Assembly: GCF_007993045.1 (NCBI RefSeq)
Contig: NZ_VOOR01000001.1
Coordinates: 124,001-188,000 of the forward strand
Length of the DNA: 64,000 bases
Direction of reading: 5' to 3'
DNA from: Phaeodactylibacter luteus
GTDB lineage: Bacteria > Bacteroidota > Bacteroidia > Chitinophagales > Saprospiraceae
In this document: positions 28,198 to 36,577 of the stretch, in pieces
How the letters are laid out: every line of letters starts with the position of its first letter
Numbering within the stretch: position 1 is the stretch's first letter
The notes under the pieces: model-generated
What the model was told of the DNA's origin: nothing
Seen by the model: the letters and a program-made list of their open reading frames with translations, nothing else
Databases searched by the model: none
Position numbers and translations under genes: made by a program

Positions 28198-29388
28198 CTA
28201 AGCCCCTGCAGGAGGAGAAAGGCGGCGCTGAATAAGCCGGACTGCCAACAGCAGGCAGACGATCATCAAGGCTCCACTCCCCAAGTAAGGCAGCTGATAA
28301 TGCAGGCCATAGAGCCAGCCCCCAAGAAATGGGCCAATGACCCGCCCCAATGAACTCACCGACTGCCCAAGCCCTAGTATGCGCCCTTGCTCCCCCTCCC
28401 CTGCCGCCTTCGACAGCAAAGATGTGATGGTAGGCGTCAAAGCCCCATTCCCCAGCGCAATGACCACAATCGCCAAAAGTTCTAAAGGGATAAAAAGGGA
28501 TACGGGAATAAATGGAAGGGCAGTAAGGCCAACAAACATCAACACATAGCCCGCCACCAAAAGCTTGCGGTCGCCAAAAGTGCGGGAAGCCCACCCCACA
28601 AGCCCGCCCTGTACAATGGCCGTGACTACCCCGAGGAAAGCAAAGGTGTAGCCTACCTGAGCTTCGCTCAGCCCATAGTGCTCTTCCCAAAGCAGTGCCA
28701 CTGAAACGGTCATTAGAGAAAAGGCAGCTATAAAAATAAAGTTGATCGTCAACAGCTCTCCAATGACCGGCTTGCCCAGGCCATAGCGATAATCGGCCAA
28801 TGGGTTTTCGAACAGCGGCCCGGCTGCCTTCCGGGGCTCCTTCAGGCTTTCGCCTAAAAGGAAATAAGCCATCAGCAGATTAGCCCCGCAGAAAGCAGCA
28901 GCCGTGTACCCGACCGAAGCAATGCCGTAAGCGCTCTTGAGGAAGCCCCCAAGGGGCGGGCCAAAGATGAAGCCCAGCCCGAAAGCTGCTCCAATGATGC
29001 CAAAAGCCCTTGCCCGCTTGTCGGGCGGCGTGATATCGCTGATGTATGCCTGAGCAGCCGAAATATTGGCCGAGCCTATGCCTGCCACAATACGGGCCAG
29101 GAACAGAAGGCTCAGGGTGGCAGCATGCGCAAACACCAAATACCCTATCCCGGTGATCAAAATGCTGATGAGCAGAATGGGCTTCCGCCCCATTCGGTCG
29201 CTGAGGTTGCCCCAAAATGGGGCGATCAAGAACTGCATAAACGAAAAACTGGCTGCGACCAGGCCGATCTCTGCGCCTGATGCCCCAAGCTCGTTCGCAT
29301 AAATAGGAAGGATAGGTATGATCAAGCCAAACCCCAACAAGTCGATGAATATCGTCACGAATAAAACAAGTAGGGGAGATTGCCTCAT
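28198..29388 (-). CDS. MFS transporter, TetA-like drug/proton antiporter family
   Basis: 396 residues and about 12 hydrophobic helices. The loop between helices 2 and 3 carries MFS motif [15 protein letters not shown] (about 60-73). Motif C-like [16 protein letters not shown] is in helix 5 (about 135-150), the antiporter signature. It therefore belongs to the drug/H+ antiporters related to tetracycline pumps. The start [20 protein letters not shown] is typical of the TCR/Tet group. The real substrate is unknown, and tetracycline resistance cannot be inferred from this. Transcribed alone. Confidence 0.9.
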   Translation of the reverse strand: MRQSPLLVLFVTIFIDLLGFGLIIPILPIYANELGASGAEIGLVAASFSFMQFLIAPFWGNLSDRMGRKPILLISILITGIGYLVFAHAATLSLLFLARIVAGIGSANISAAQAYISDITPPDKRARAFGIIGAAFGLGFIFGPPLGGFLKSAYGIASVGYTAAAFCGANLLMAYFLLGESLKEPRKAAGPLFENPLADYRYGLGKPVIGELLTINFIFIAAFSLMTVSVALLWEEHYGLSEAQVGYTFAFLGVVTAIVQGGLVGWASRTFGDRKLLVAGYVLMFVGLTALPFIPVSLFIPLELLAIVVIALGNGALTPTITSLLSKAAGEGEQGRILGLGQSVSSLGRVIGPFLGGWLYGLHYQLPYLGSGALMIVCLLLAVRLIQRRLSPPAGA

Positions 29389-29474
29389 AGGTATTGCATT
29401 TGAACGGAAAGTTAGCCAATTTGACCCCGTCTACGTAAGCACCGGGCCATACTTTTGCCTGAACAGCAATACGA

Positions 29475-29589
29475 AGCGCTTGTTTGGAGCGGTTTCGTCA
29501 TAAAATCAAGTATTTATGCCCCCTGCTGTGCCAGCATGGCAGCAGGGTTCTGGCCAAACCGCTAAATTTGAGTTTAGCGAGGAAGCCAT
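29475..29589 (+). repeat. Intergenic repeat family III, copy 3
   Basis: AGCGCTTGTTTGGAGCGGTTT, AAATCAAGTATTTATGCC, an internal CCCTGCTGTGCCAGCATGGCAGCAGGG hairpin region, TTTGAGTTTAGCG and GAGGAAGCCAT match copies 1 and 2. It fills much of the gap between the divergent MFS and ATP-grasp genes. Confidence 0.6.
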
Positions 29590-29670
29590 ATTCATAAAGC
29601 ATTGATTTACAATAGAAACAAACTCCTGATATACGCTAAGGCCTGGTTCTAACTTCGTAGCAGAGATTGC

Positions 29671-30759
29671 ATGAAAAATGACCTTAGCGTACTGGTCCTG
29701 ACCGACCACCGCAATCATTCGGAGCACAACTCCGTGTATGCCCTCTGCAGCGAGCTGCGCAAGCTGCCGGGCATTTCTTCCATTCATGTGGCCAGCCGGG
29801 GCAACCCTGCCAATGATGGCTTCTTCTACCATTTTTCCACTACATCGGTGCGCGCTTGGAGCCTGGAAGGGGAAATGGCGTTTCAGCACGGCCCTTACCG
29901 GTTCATGCAGGAGACCGTCCCCGCTGACATCCGTGAGTACGATTGGGTCTGGCTCCGCCTCCCCTATCCTATACCAGACGGTTTCTTCGCTTTCCTGCGC
30001 AATACCATCGATGAGCAGCGGATCTTCAACCGGCCTAGCGGTATTGAAGCTACCTCCTCCAAAGCCTTCCTGACGCAGTGGCCTCAGCTCAGCCCCGATA
30101 CCCGCCTGTGCCAGAACATGAGCGATGTGATGGATATGCAGTCCGCCTTCCCCATTGTCCTCAAGCCTCTGCACAGCTATGGCGGCCAGGGCATCCTCAG
30201 GATAAAAGACGGGCGGGTAATGGACAACCGCCGCTACCGCCCCCTGGAAGCTTACCGGCATGTGCTGGAAACCGGCTTTGGCCAGGGCGGGTACCTGGGC
30301 ATGCGCTACCTGCGCAATGTCCGGAAAGGCGATAAAAGGGTCATCGTCATTAATGGCCAAATTTTAGGGGCCGTCCTCCGCATCCCCCCAAAAGGGTCTT
30401 GGCTCTGCAACGCCGCACAGGGGGGGCAGGCCGTGCTTTCACAAGCAGACGAACGCGAGCAGTGGATGGTGAAGGAACTGTCGAGAGCGCTCCTCCCCTT
30501 GGGCATTGTGATGTTCGGAATGGATACTCTAGTTGACGATGAAGGGCTCCGTGTGCTCTCTGAAGTGAATACCCTGAGCATAGGCGGCGTCAAACCCCTG
30601 GAAGACCTCTCCGGGCAGCCACTAGTCAGGACTGCTGCTCAGGGCCTGCTACAGTACATGAACCGGAACACGCCTGCACCTACCGCAAATACTCCGGTTT
30701 TTAAAGGGCCTGCTGCCTATGCCCAGCCAGAATTGTTATTTAGGGCGACATTTTCGTAA
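29671..30759 (+). CDS. ATP-grasp enzyme, glutathione-synthetase (GshB)-like
   Basis: 362 residues. The C-terminal two thirds are an ATP-grasp fold: PIVLKPLHSYGGQGILRI near 155-172 (nucleotide loop), RNVRKGDKRVIVINGQILGA near 212-231, LCNAAQGGQAV near 246-256, and a metal/ligand end VLSEVNTLSIGG near 318-329. The order matches prokaryotic glutathione synthetase. The usual 'EINVTSPTG' end is replaced by EVNTLSIGG, so the acceptor may differ from gamma-Glu-Cys. It would ligate a carboxylate to an amine using ATP. First gene of a six-gene cluster (gaps 43, -4, 9, 9, -4 bp), which points to one transcript through the gluconate permease. Confidence 0.72.
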   Translation: MKNDLSVLVLTDHRNHSEHNSVYALCSELRKLPGISSIHVASRGNPANDGFFYHFSTTSVRAWSLEGEMAFQHGPYRFMQETVPADIREYDWVWLRLPYPIPDGFFAFLRNTIDEQRIFNRPSGIEATSSKAFLTQWPQLSPDTRLCQNMSDVMDMQSAFPIVLKPLHSYGGQGILRIKDGRVMDNRRYRPLEAYRHVLETGFGQGGYLGMRYLRNVRKGDKRVIVINGQILGAVLRIPPKGSWLCNAAQGGQAVLSQADEREQWMVKELSRALLPLGIVMFGMDTLVDDEGLRVLSEVNTLSIGGVKPLEDLSGQPLVRTAAQGLLQYMNRNTPAPTANTPVFKGPAAYAQPELLFRATFS

Positions 30760-30802
30760 CTTGGAATCTGCCCGCACTAAAAGAGCGGGCAGGTCCCCGG
30801 AT

Positions 30803-31411
30803 ATGGATGCTGACACCATAAAACAATACATTGCAAAAGGGCAACTCAAAAGGGCTGTGGATGCCTACGCCAATTGGCTGGGCACACCGGAGGCCCTCTC
30901 TTTTCAGCGCCTCCTCGCTGAAAAAGAGCAGAACTACCTGCTCGGGCTGCTCCCAGCCGAACACCTCGACCATGCCAGGAACAAAATCAGCATGGGCGTG
31001 CTGCAAGCCCTTGCCCACCTCGACAAAGGACAAGGGGGCACTCCACGCAAGCAGTTGGCGGTAGATCTGTTCCTGCTCGCCCAAAAAGCGCAGCAAAACG
31101 GCCGCACAGAACAAGCCATTCAATTCCTGACCCGCTGTATTGATGCTGCTCCCGATTTTACAGAAGCCTATATCGAAAGGGGCGTTGCCCGCTGCTCCTT
31201 AGAGGCGCCTGACCCCGCCGGAGCCCTCGAAGACTACGCTCAGGCATTGGCACAAGTGCCGGGGCACCCGCTCGCCCTGCTCAACCGGGGCATCGCTTAT
31301 GCCCGCTACCTCGAGGATATCCCCGCTGCAGTCAGCGATTGGGAGGCTGCCGCCGGACAAGGGCTGGACATCGCAAAGCACTACATCGCCCAATACAAAC
31401 CGTACTTATGA
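30803..31411 (+). CDS. EAD11-like domain + TPR protein
   Basis: 202 residues, no signal peptide. Residues 1-72 form a helical domain (TIKQYIAKGQLKRAVDAYAN, ending NKISMGVLQAL). Its layout (IxxG+xxxA, then a long helix with AEKEQ-x-x-x-GLL and a final N+Ixxxx-LQAL) fits effector-associated domain 11, known in NACHT, CHAT and caspase-type conflict proteins. Residues ~85-200 are three TPR-like helical hairpins (EQAIQFLTRCIDAAPDFTEA; GALEDYAQALAQVPGHPLAL; NRGIAYARYLEDIPAAVSDW). The EAD11 call is from pattern memory and needs a profile search. The ATG at 30803 is used because the frame upstream overlaps the end of the ATP-grasp gene. Its stop overlaps the next start as ATGA, so translation is coupled. 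Confidence 0.6.
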   Translation: MDADTIKQYIAKGQLKRAVDAYANWLGTPEALSFQRLLAEKEQNYLLGLLPAEHLDHARNKISMGVLQALAHLDKGQGGTPRKQLAVDLFLLAQKAQQNGRTEQAIQFLTRCIDAAPDFTEAYIERGVARCSLEAPDPAGALEDYAQALAQVPGHPLALLNRGIAYARYLEDIPAAVSDWEAAAGQGLDIAKHYIAQYKPYL

Positions 31412-32370
31412 AAAGCCTCCTGACCAGCCTGTTGGCGGCATGCCTCTTCCTTGCTTGTGGCGGGCCTACGCCTGCCCCCCCAAAGCCGCCGCCCTTACAA
31501 CCTGTCTCGACCAGCGACCTCCTCATCTGGGCCGGACAGCAAGAGCAGGTATACAAAAGCAGCAGCTATTCTGCCTACTATAAAGAAGCGCTGAAACGAG
31601 GCACCCAGATCAGCAACAGCCAGAAAATCGCACAGCTGCCGGCACAGGCCAAAATTGGTTTCGTCCTTCCTAAAGGGGCTGCCGCTGCCACAGCGGACGA
31701 GATGGGGCTGCTGCTCAAGAGCATCATGCGCAAGCCCAACCGCAATCAGATCATTGCCGGGCTTGTCGCAGCGGGCGCGATCGGAGGGGTTTACCTTTTG
31801 GAAGAAGAAGGGACAGCAGAGCCCTCAAAAATAGGGGCAGGGGCGTCAGCAGTGCCCCTGCCGGCCAACTCCCTTTCTGATGAGCAGATCGCCCGATTGC
31901 TCAAAAGCTACAAAATGCCTCAGGCCCAAGCCGAAGCGCTCGCGGCCTCCGCTGAGCAAAGTGCAGCCCAAAACCTCACGATCAAACAACAGCCTCGTCC
32001 AGCACGCATTGAGGAAGCCAATGTCTCTATCGCATTTAGGTTTGGCCAGAAAGGGGCCGAGCTGCAGGTGAAGCCATTTCTCCCTGCCCACCCCAAAGCC
32101 AGCTGCTTCGTGCAGGTGCGTGCTGCCTTCCCAAACGGGCTGCCAATAAAAGATACAAATGGGCTGATGGCACTGCCGGATGGCAGCGTGGGCGCCCGGC
32201 ACGAAATCCCGCCTGCTTCTACTCCGGTCTCTTTTGCGCTGTCTCCCATCCGGCTGTTTTTCCCCCTGGCCGAGCTGCACACTCCTTTGCGCCCAGTTCA
32301 GTTTGTAGTGGAAATTCTGGATGAGGAAAACAATAGCCTGGCGGAGCCCCAATTTGTTTTATTGAAATAA
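31408..32370 (+). CDS. Lipoprotein of unknown function, translationally coupled to the EAD11-like gene
   Basis: 320 residues. Lipobox FLACGG (Cys17) after MKSLLTSLLAACL. Pro-rich linker (PTPAPPKPPPLQP) after the anchor. Near residue 110-130 a glycine-rich hydrophobic stretch (IIAGLVAAGAIGGVYLLEEE) could be membrane-seeking. The C-terminal ~140 residues read like one beta-sandwich domain (VSIAFRFGQKGAELQVKPFL; VQFVVEILDEENN). I do not recognise a family. Starts inside the stop of the upstream gene (ATGA). Confidence 0.55.
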   Translation: MKSLLTSLLAACLFLACGGPTPAPPKPPPLQPVSTSDLLIWAGQQEQVYKSSSYSAYYKEALKRGTQISNSQKIAQLPAQAKIGFVLPKGAAAATADEMGLLLKSIMRKPNRNQIIAGLVAAGAIGGVYLLEEEGTAEPSKIGAGASAVPLPANSLSDEQIARLLKSYKMPQAQAEALAASAEQSAAQNLTIKQQPRPARIEEANVSIAFRFGQKGAELQVKPFLPAHPKASCFVQVRAAFPNGLPIKDTNGLMALPDGSVGARHEIPPASTPVSFALSPIRLFFPLAELHTPLRPVQFVVEILDEENNSLAEPQFVLLK

Positions 32371-32379
32371 ATCTGGCTT

Positions 32380-32922
32380 ATGCAAACCTTTGTAGTTTTT
32401 TTGAGGGGCATCAACGTTGGCGGGCAAAGGCCTGTGAAAATGGCCGAGCTACGGGAAGCCTTGGAGCAGGGAGGCTTCCTTAACGTCCGCACCTATATTC
32501 AAAGCGGCAATATAGCCCTACAGTCCACAGAAGGCAGCCCCGCTCAGGTCAGCCAAAAGGTGCAGCAGTGTATCTTAAACCGCTTTGGCTTTGAAGTCCC
32601 CGCCTGCACGCTCAGCCGGCAAGCATTGTCGGTATTGCATAAAAAGCTGCCCTTTGCCGAAGCAGCAGCGCAAGCGCCTACCAAGGTCTTGGCCAGCCTA
32701 TGGCAGGCCCCGCCTCCACCTGAACACTTGCAGCGGCTGCAAAGCCTGGACTGCGGCAGGGAAGAGTTCGAGGCTGGCGCCCATGGTGTTTACCTGCATT
32801 GCCCGGACGGCTATGGCAGGGCAAAGCTGAACAACAACTACCTGGAAAAAATACTCGATGCCCCACTCACTACACGCAACTGGAAAACCATCCGGAAAAT
32901 GCTGGATGTCGCTTCGCTTTAA
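32380..32922 (+). CDS. DUF1697 domain protein
   Basis: 180 residues. N-terminal signature FVVFLRGINVGGQRPVKMAE followed by VRTYIQSGNIALQS, and a NNNYLEKILDAPLTTRNWKT end, all typical of DUF1697. The family has a known fold but no settled biochemical role. Placed 9 bp after the lipoprotein gene and 9 bp before the gluconokinase gene, within the same operon. Confidence 0.88.
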   Translation: MQTFVVFLRGINVGGQRPVKMAELREALEQGGFLNVRTYIQSGNIALQSTEGSPAQVSQKVQQCILNRFGFEVPACTLSRQALSVLHKKLPFAEAAAQAPTKVLASLWQAPPPPEHLQRLQSLDCGREEFEAGAHGVYLHCPDGYGRAKLNNNYLEKILDAPLTTRNWKTIRKMLDVASL

Positions 32923-32931
32923 ATAAGCATT

Positions 32932-33453
32932 ATGTTGTCTATCCCACACCGCCCCACCGTTATCTACCTAATGGGCGTTTCCGGCAGCGGCAAGACTACC
33001 GTCGGGAAGCTGCTCCAACAGCAATCGGGCATCCCTTTCTATGATGGGGACGACTTCCACCCTCCAGCCAATATCAAAAAAATGAGCTCGGGCTATCCGC
33101 TCGACGACCAAGACCGCAGCGGCTGGCTGTCCGCTATCCACTTGTTCGTGCAAGAGCATTTGTCCTCTGGGAAATCTTTGGCTGTAGCCTGCTCCGCCCT
33201 TAAAGCCCGGTATAGGGAACAGCTCTCGGCCGGACTGCCCGGGCAGGTACACTGGGTTTACCTGGAAGGGACTTTCGAGCACATTTCCGCGCGGCTCCAA
33301 TCCCGCCAAGGCCATTTCATGCCGCCCGCCTTGTTGCAATCTCAGTTTGACGACCTGGAGCCCCCGCACATAGCCCTGCGTTACAGCATTCAACAGCCCG
33401 CAGCCGATATCGCAAAGAGCCTCCTTCAACACTTAACTGCAACTCGACAATGA
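32932..33453 (+). CDS. gntK: Gluconokinase
   Basis: 173 residues. P-loop GVSGSGKT at 15-22, FYDGDDFHPPANIKKMSSG near 36-54 (the substrate-binding segment of GntK), PLDDQDRSGWL near 56-66, and VACSALKARYREQL near 84-97. It phosphorylates gluconate to 6-phosphogluconate with ATP, feeding the pentose phosphate or Entner-Doudoroff route. The following gene is a gluconate permease overlapping by 4 bp (ATGA), so the pair forms a gluconate uptake and activation unit. Confidence 0.95.
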   Translation: MLSIPHRPTVIYLMGVSGSGKTTVGKLLQQQSGIPFYDGDDFHPPANIKKMSSGYPLDDQDRSGWLSAIHLFVQEHLSSGKSLAVACSALKARYREQLSAGLPGQVHWVYLEGTFEHISARLQSRQGHFMPPALLQSQFDDLEPPHIALRYSIQQPAADIAKSLLQHLTATRQ

Positions 33454-34775
33454 CAATGACACCTATAATGGGCACCCTGGCCGGAATTGCCCTGCTCCTG
33501 GCCCTCATTTTGCGGTTCAAGCTGCCGGCTTTCCTCTCGCTCCTCATAGCCAGCATGGTGGCGGGCATCCTCGGCGGGCTGCCGGCTGCAGCCCTGCTGC
33601 GCAGCATGCAGGAAGGCATGGGCGGCACCCTCGGCTTTGTGGCCACTGTTGTGGGGCTGGGCGCTATCTTCGGCAGCCTCCTCGAACAGGCGGGCGGGCC
33701 GAAGGCTATTGCCAGTTTCCTGTTACAGCGTTTTGGGGCAGGCCAGGCCCCGCTAGCGATGGTACTCACTGGTTTTGTGGTAGCCATCCCTGTTTTTTTT
33801 GACGTTGCCTTCATCATACTCGTGCCCATTGTTTACGCACTACAGCGCCGTACGGGAGAGTCGCTACTGAAATACGGCATCCCACTCCTCGCGGGGCTGG
33901 CTGCAACCCACACCTTTATCCCGCCCACGCCTGGCCCAATCGCTGTAGCAGACATCCTTGGCGCAGACCTGGGGTGGGTCATCTTAGCCGGTGCCCTTGC
34001 CGGGCTGCCCGCAGTGCTTGTAGCAGGGCTATTCTATGGCCGGTACATCAGCCGCCAAATCAAGGTGCCTGCCCCACCGGCAGCAGATGAAGGGCCCTCT
34101 GCTGCAGCCGCCACCTCTTCCCCCGGGCCTTTTTTTGCAATTATCGGCCTGCCGATTGTACTTATCTTGGCGCAGACCATCTCCGGCAGCCTACTGCCTG
34201 CACCTCCCCCGCTTGTCGTTTTTTTGGGGCACCCCTTTACAGCCCTCCTGCTGGCCAACCTGCTGGCCTGGTACTGGCTTGGCATAAAAAAAGGGAAAAA
34301 ACCTGCCGAGCTGCTGCAAGTGAGCGCCCAATCTTTACAACCCGCAGGGAGCATTATCCTGCTCACCGGGGCAGGGGGGGTGTTCAAACAAGTATTGGTC
34401 GATACCGGGGCGGGCGAACAAATTGCCAGCGGCATGGCGGCCTACGGGCTGCCGGTCATACTGTTCGCCTTCCTGTCCGCAGCCTTGGTCCGGGTAGCAC
34501 AGGGCTCTGCCACGGTTGCTATGATCACAGGGGCTAGCCTATGTGCCCCCTTGCTGGCCGGCAGCAGCCCGTCTCCTGGCCAACTGGCCGCACTGGCCAT
34601 AGCTACAGCATCCGGGGCTTCTGTCCTCTCCCATGTCAATGACAGCGGCTTCTGGCTCGTAAAGTCTTACCTCGGGCTGGACGAAAAACAAACGTTCCAA
34701 TCTTGGACGGTGATGATTACCCTGCTTGCGCTGACCGGATTTGCCGGTGCCTGCCTTTTGTACTGGATTTTTTAG
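33450..34775 (+). CDS. Gluconate:H+ symporter, GntP family
   Basis: 441 residues, an integral membrane protein with about 12 or more hydrophobic helices. Family features: GGTLGFVATVVGLGAIFGSL near 54-73, AIPVFFDVAFIILVPIVYAL near 111-130, TFIPPTPGPIAVADILGADL near 153-172, and SHVNDSGFWLVKSYLGL near 395-411. GntP transporters carry gluconate or related sugar acids; the neighbouring kinase supports gluconate. It may be gntT/gntP; I leave the symbol open. Last gene of the operon that starts at 29671. Confidence 0.92.
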   Translation: MTMTPIMGTLAGIALLLALILRFKLPAFLSLLIASMVAGILGGLPAAALLRSMQEGMGGTLGFVATVVGLGAIFGSLLEQAGGPKAIASFLLQRFGAGQAPLAMVLTGFVVAIPVFFDVAFIILVPIVYALQRRTGESLLKYGIPLLAGLAATHTFIPPTPGPIAVADILGADLGWVILAGALAGLPAVLVAGLFYGRYISRQIKVPAPPAADEGPSAAAATSSPGPFFAIIGLPIVLILAQTISGSLLPAPPPLVVFLGHPFTALLLANLLAWYWLGIKKGKKPAELLQVSAQSLQPAGSIILLTGAGGVFKQVLVDTGAGEQIASGMAAYGLPVILFAFLSAALVRVAQGSATVAMITGASLCAPLLAGSSPSPGQLAALAIATASGASVLSHVNDSGFWLVKSYLGLDEKQTFQSWTVMITLLALTGFAGACLLYWIF

Positions 34776-34847
34776 CCCGGCAATTTATTCACCTGCAGGC
34801 ACTTGCAAGGCGCTCTGCTTTTTTTGAGAATTATTTTCCACTGGCCC

Positions 34848-34878
34848 TTGTAGCTTTTCAGCAAACCCTTTATCTTTG
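34848..34878 (+). promoter_or_regulatory. Consensus Bacteroidota promoter for tRNA-Ser
   Basis: TTG at 34848-34850, a 20-nt spacer and TATCTTTG at 34871-34878, 26 nt before the tRNA 5' end. The match to TAnnTTTG is complete. Confidence 0.75.
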
Positions 34879-34904
34879 CCATCGCTTTCGAAAAAAAGCA
34901 CTCA

Positions 34905-34991
34905 GGAGGAGTGGCAGAGCGGTTGAATGCACCGGTCTTGAAAACCGGCATGGGTTTACGCCCATCGGGGGTTCGAATCCCTCCTCCTCCG
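34905..34991 (+). tRNA. tRNA-Ser, anticodon TGA
   Basis: 87 nt. The 7-bp acceptor stem GGAGGAG/CTCCTCC pairs fully, with discriminator G at 34991. The anticodon stem CCGGT/ACCGG encloses loop CTTGAAA with anticodon TGA (34939-34941). A long variable arm (CATGGGTTTACGCCCAT) marks a class II tRNA, and the T loop is TTCGAAT. The next bases are CCC, so the CCA tail is not encoded. It reads UCA and other UCN codons. Confidence 0.95.
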
Positions 34992-34995
34992 CCCA

Positions 34996-35029
34996 AAAGC
35001 CTGCAGGCATAGCCTGTGGGCTTTTTTTA
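34996..35029 (+). terminator. Rho-independent terminator of the tRNA
   Basis: AGCCTGCAGG, a short loop and CCTGTGGGCT form a stem with two internal mismatches, followed by a run of seven T. Confidence 0.8.
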
Positions 35030-35088
35030 TGCCTTATACTACCCTCCTATCTCGCAACTTTCGAACCCCAGCTGCCTTCCTTTATTAT

Positions 35089-35108
35089 TAACTTTGCGTT
35101 TCAAAGTA
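35089..35108 (+). promoter_or_regulatory. Operator-like palindrome 1 overlapping a -7 box
   Basis: TAACTTTG, CGTTT, CAAAGT, A: inverted halves ACTTTG/CAAAGT around a 5-nt spacer, overlapping a full TAnnTTTG promoter element 17 nt before the ATG at 35113. It matches the site at 35995-36013. Confidence 0.6.
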
Positions 35109-35112
35109 CTTT

Positions 35113-35685
35113 ATGGATACAATAGACCAAAATTTGCGGGCTATCCGGTCGCTCATGGAGCGGAGCACCCGATTTACTTCCATATCTGGCATCTCCGGGG
35201 TATTGGCCGGTGCCTACGCATTGGCAGGCGCTTGGGCGGCGGAGGTATACTTCCTGCCTGCTGGAGCAAAAGGGGCTATGGTATTTACCGCCCTGCTCAT
35301 CCTCAGCTTGGCACTTTTGACCGCAGGGCTGCTCAGCTACCGGAATGCGCGCCGGCATGGGGAGCGCATCAACAGCAGGCCGGTGCGGCTACTGCTCAGC
35401 AGCTTAGGCTTGCCGCTGCTGGCCGGCGGGGTTTTTACCCTGCTCCTGCTGGAACAAGGCTATCTGGGACTGCTTTCTGGCAGTATGCTGGCCTTTTACG
35501 GGCTGGCGCTGATCAACGCCAGCAAGTACACCGCCGCTTACATAAAGAAGCTGGGCGTATTGCAGACCGCCCTAGGGCTGATGGCTGTGGCCTGGCCAGC
35601 CCACAGCCTGCTGCTTTGGAGCCTTGGTTTTGGCTGGCTGCATATCGGGTTCGGCTTTTATGTTCACTGGAAGCATGAGCCATGA
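35113..35685 (+). CDS. Membrane protein paired with a winged-helix regulator
   Basis: 190 residues with about five to six hydrophobic helices after a short cytosolic start (MDTIDQNLRAIRSLMERSTR). Examples of helices are ISGVLAGAYALAGAWAAEVY and LGLPLLAGGVFTLLLLEQGY. I do not recognise an enzyme family; similar proteins are common in Bacteroidota directly upstream of small winged-helix regulators. The last 4 bp overlap the regulator start (ATGA). Expression is likely controlled at the palindrome just upstream. Confidence 0.75.
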   Translation: MDTIDQNLRAIRSLMERSTRFTSISGISGVLAGAYALAGAWAAEVYFLPAGAKGAMVFTALLILSLALLTAGLLSYRNARRHGERINSRPVRLLLSSLGLPLLAGGVFTLLLLEQGYLGLLSGSMLAFYGLALINASKYTAAYIKKLGVLQTALGLMAVAWPAHSLLLWSLGFGWLHIGFGFYVHWKHEP

Positions 35686-35981
35686 AGAGCCCAATAGAAG
35701 GATTGCGCAAGGAGTTTGAGAACCGGGTAAAGCTCGGGGCCATGTCCATGCTGGCCGTTAATGATAATATGGGGTTCAATGAGCTCAAGGCCCTGCTCGA
35801 AGTAACGGATGGGAACTTGTCCAGCCATTTGCACGGATTAGAAAAGGCTGGGTTCATCAGGGTCAGCAAAACTTTTGCAGGGCGGAAGCCACAGACTACT
35901 TATGCCATGACCTCTAAAGGCAGGGAAGCGTTTGAGAGCCACCTGGCTGCACTAGAGGCACTGATCCGGCAGCTCAAATAA
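35682..35981 (+). CDS. Winged-helix transcriptional regulator (HTH_27/MarR-like)
   Basis: 99 residues, one winged helix-turn-helix. FNELKALLEVTDGNLSSHLH is the helix-turn-helix (recognition helix NLSSHLHGLEKAGFI) and KTFAGRKPQTTYAMTSKGRE is the wing. There is no ligand domain, so signal input may come through partner proteins or levels. Coupled by a 4-bp overlap to the membrane protein upstream; the next gene, 48 bp later, has a perfect palindrome of the same sequence family before it. Autoregulation and control of both flanking genes is inferred. Confidence 0.88.
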   Translation: MKSPIEGLRKEFENRVKLGAMSMLAVNDNMGFNELKALLEVTDGNLSSHLHGLEKAGFIRVSKTFAGRKPQTTYAMTSKGREAFESHLAALEALIRQLK

Positions 35982-35994
35982 TTTTTTTACTCTT

Positions 35995-36013
35995 TACTTT
36001 GTTTTTCAAAGTA
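35995..36013 (+). promoter_or_regulatory. Operator-like palindrome 2 (perfect)
   Basis: TACTTTG-TTTTT-CAAAGTA, 7-bp halves with no mismatch, 16 nt before the ATG at 36030. It repeats the motif at 35089-35108 and is the likely binding site of the winged-helix protein encoded in between. Confidence 0.65.
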
Positions 36014-36029
36014 GTTTAAAACCTAAAGT

Positions 36030-36368
36030 ATGAAGATTGCCACGTTTTCCCTTTACCGGCTCCTGCAGGAGCCTGCGCTTTGGAGAAGCGCAACAACTGG
36101 CGCCCTGATCGGGCTTTTCCTGATCGCAGCATTTCTGTTCTCAGCGGATGAGGGCAGCCCAGGATGGGGCCCATATTGGATGGCAAGGCCGTTGATCGTT
36201 GTGCCTATTGCAGGGGCTGCCTGTGGCGTATGCGCCTACTTGCTGGCCCCATTGAGACAGGCTGAGGGCTGGAAGGGGGCAATGGGTTTTTTACTCACCT
36301 TCCTGGTTTACCTGATCGGGCTGTGGCTGGGCACTGTGGCTGGGCTGGATGGCACCTACTGGAACTGA
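36030..36368 (+). CDS. Small membrane protein downstream of the winged-helix gene
   Basis: 112 residues. Three hydrophobic helices: ATTGALIGLFLIAAFLFSA, VVPIAGAACGVCAYLLAPL and MGFLLTFLVYLIGLWLGTV. Small proteins of this size are sometimes annotated as KefB-like potassium transporters, but nothing here proves transport. Its own operator palindrome suggests it belongs to the regulon of the neighbouring winged-helix protein. Confidence 0.7.
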   Translation: MKIATFSLYRLLQEPALWRSATTGALIGLFLIAAFLFSADEGSPGWGPYWMARPLIVVPIAGAACGVCAYLLAPLRQAEGWKGAMGFLLTFLVYLIGLWLGTVAGLDGTYWN

Positions 36369-36577
36369 TGGGCTATGTATTTAGCAGCAAATCCTGTTAC
36401 TGCTGGGCTGCGTACAGGCGCTTTCACCTTTAGCGGGCCAAACGTTGACTGCGGCCGGCAGCCTACGTTTGCCCGGCCTTTCCGTAACAGGGTAGACAGC
36501 GCGCAGCCGGCAAGCCGGATACATGCGCGCTCTCCACTGGGAAGCCCCTCCCCTTTTGGCCTTGAGCTGCTTCTACC

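Noticed and set aside
28198-29388. Tetracycline resistance gene
   Set aside because: The protein is in the wider drug/H+ antiporter family; sequence alone does not support a tetracycline-specific call.
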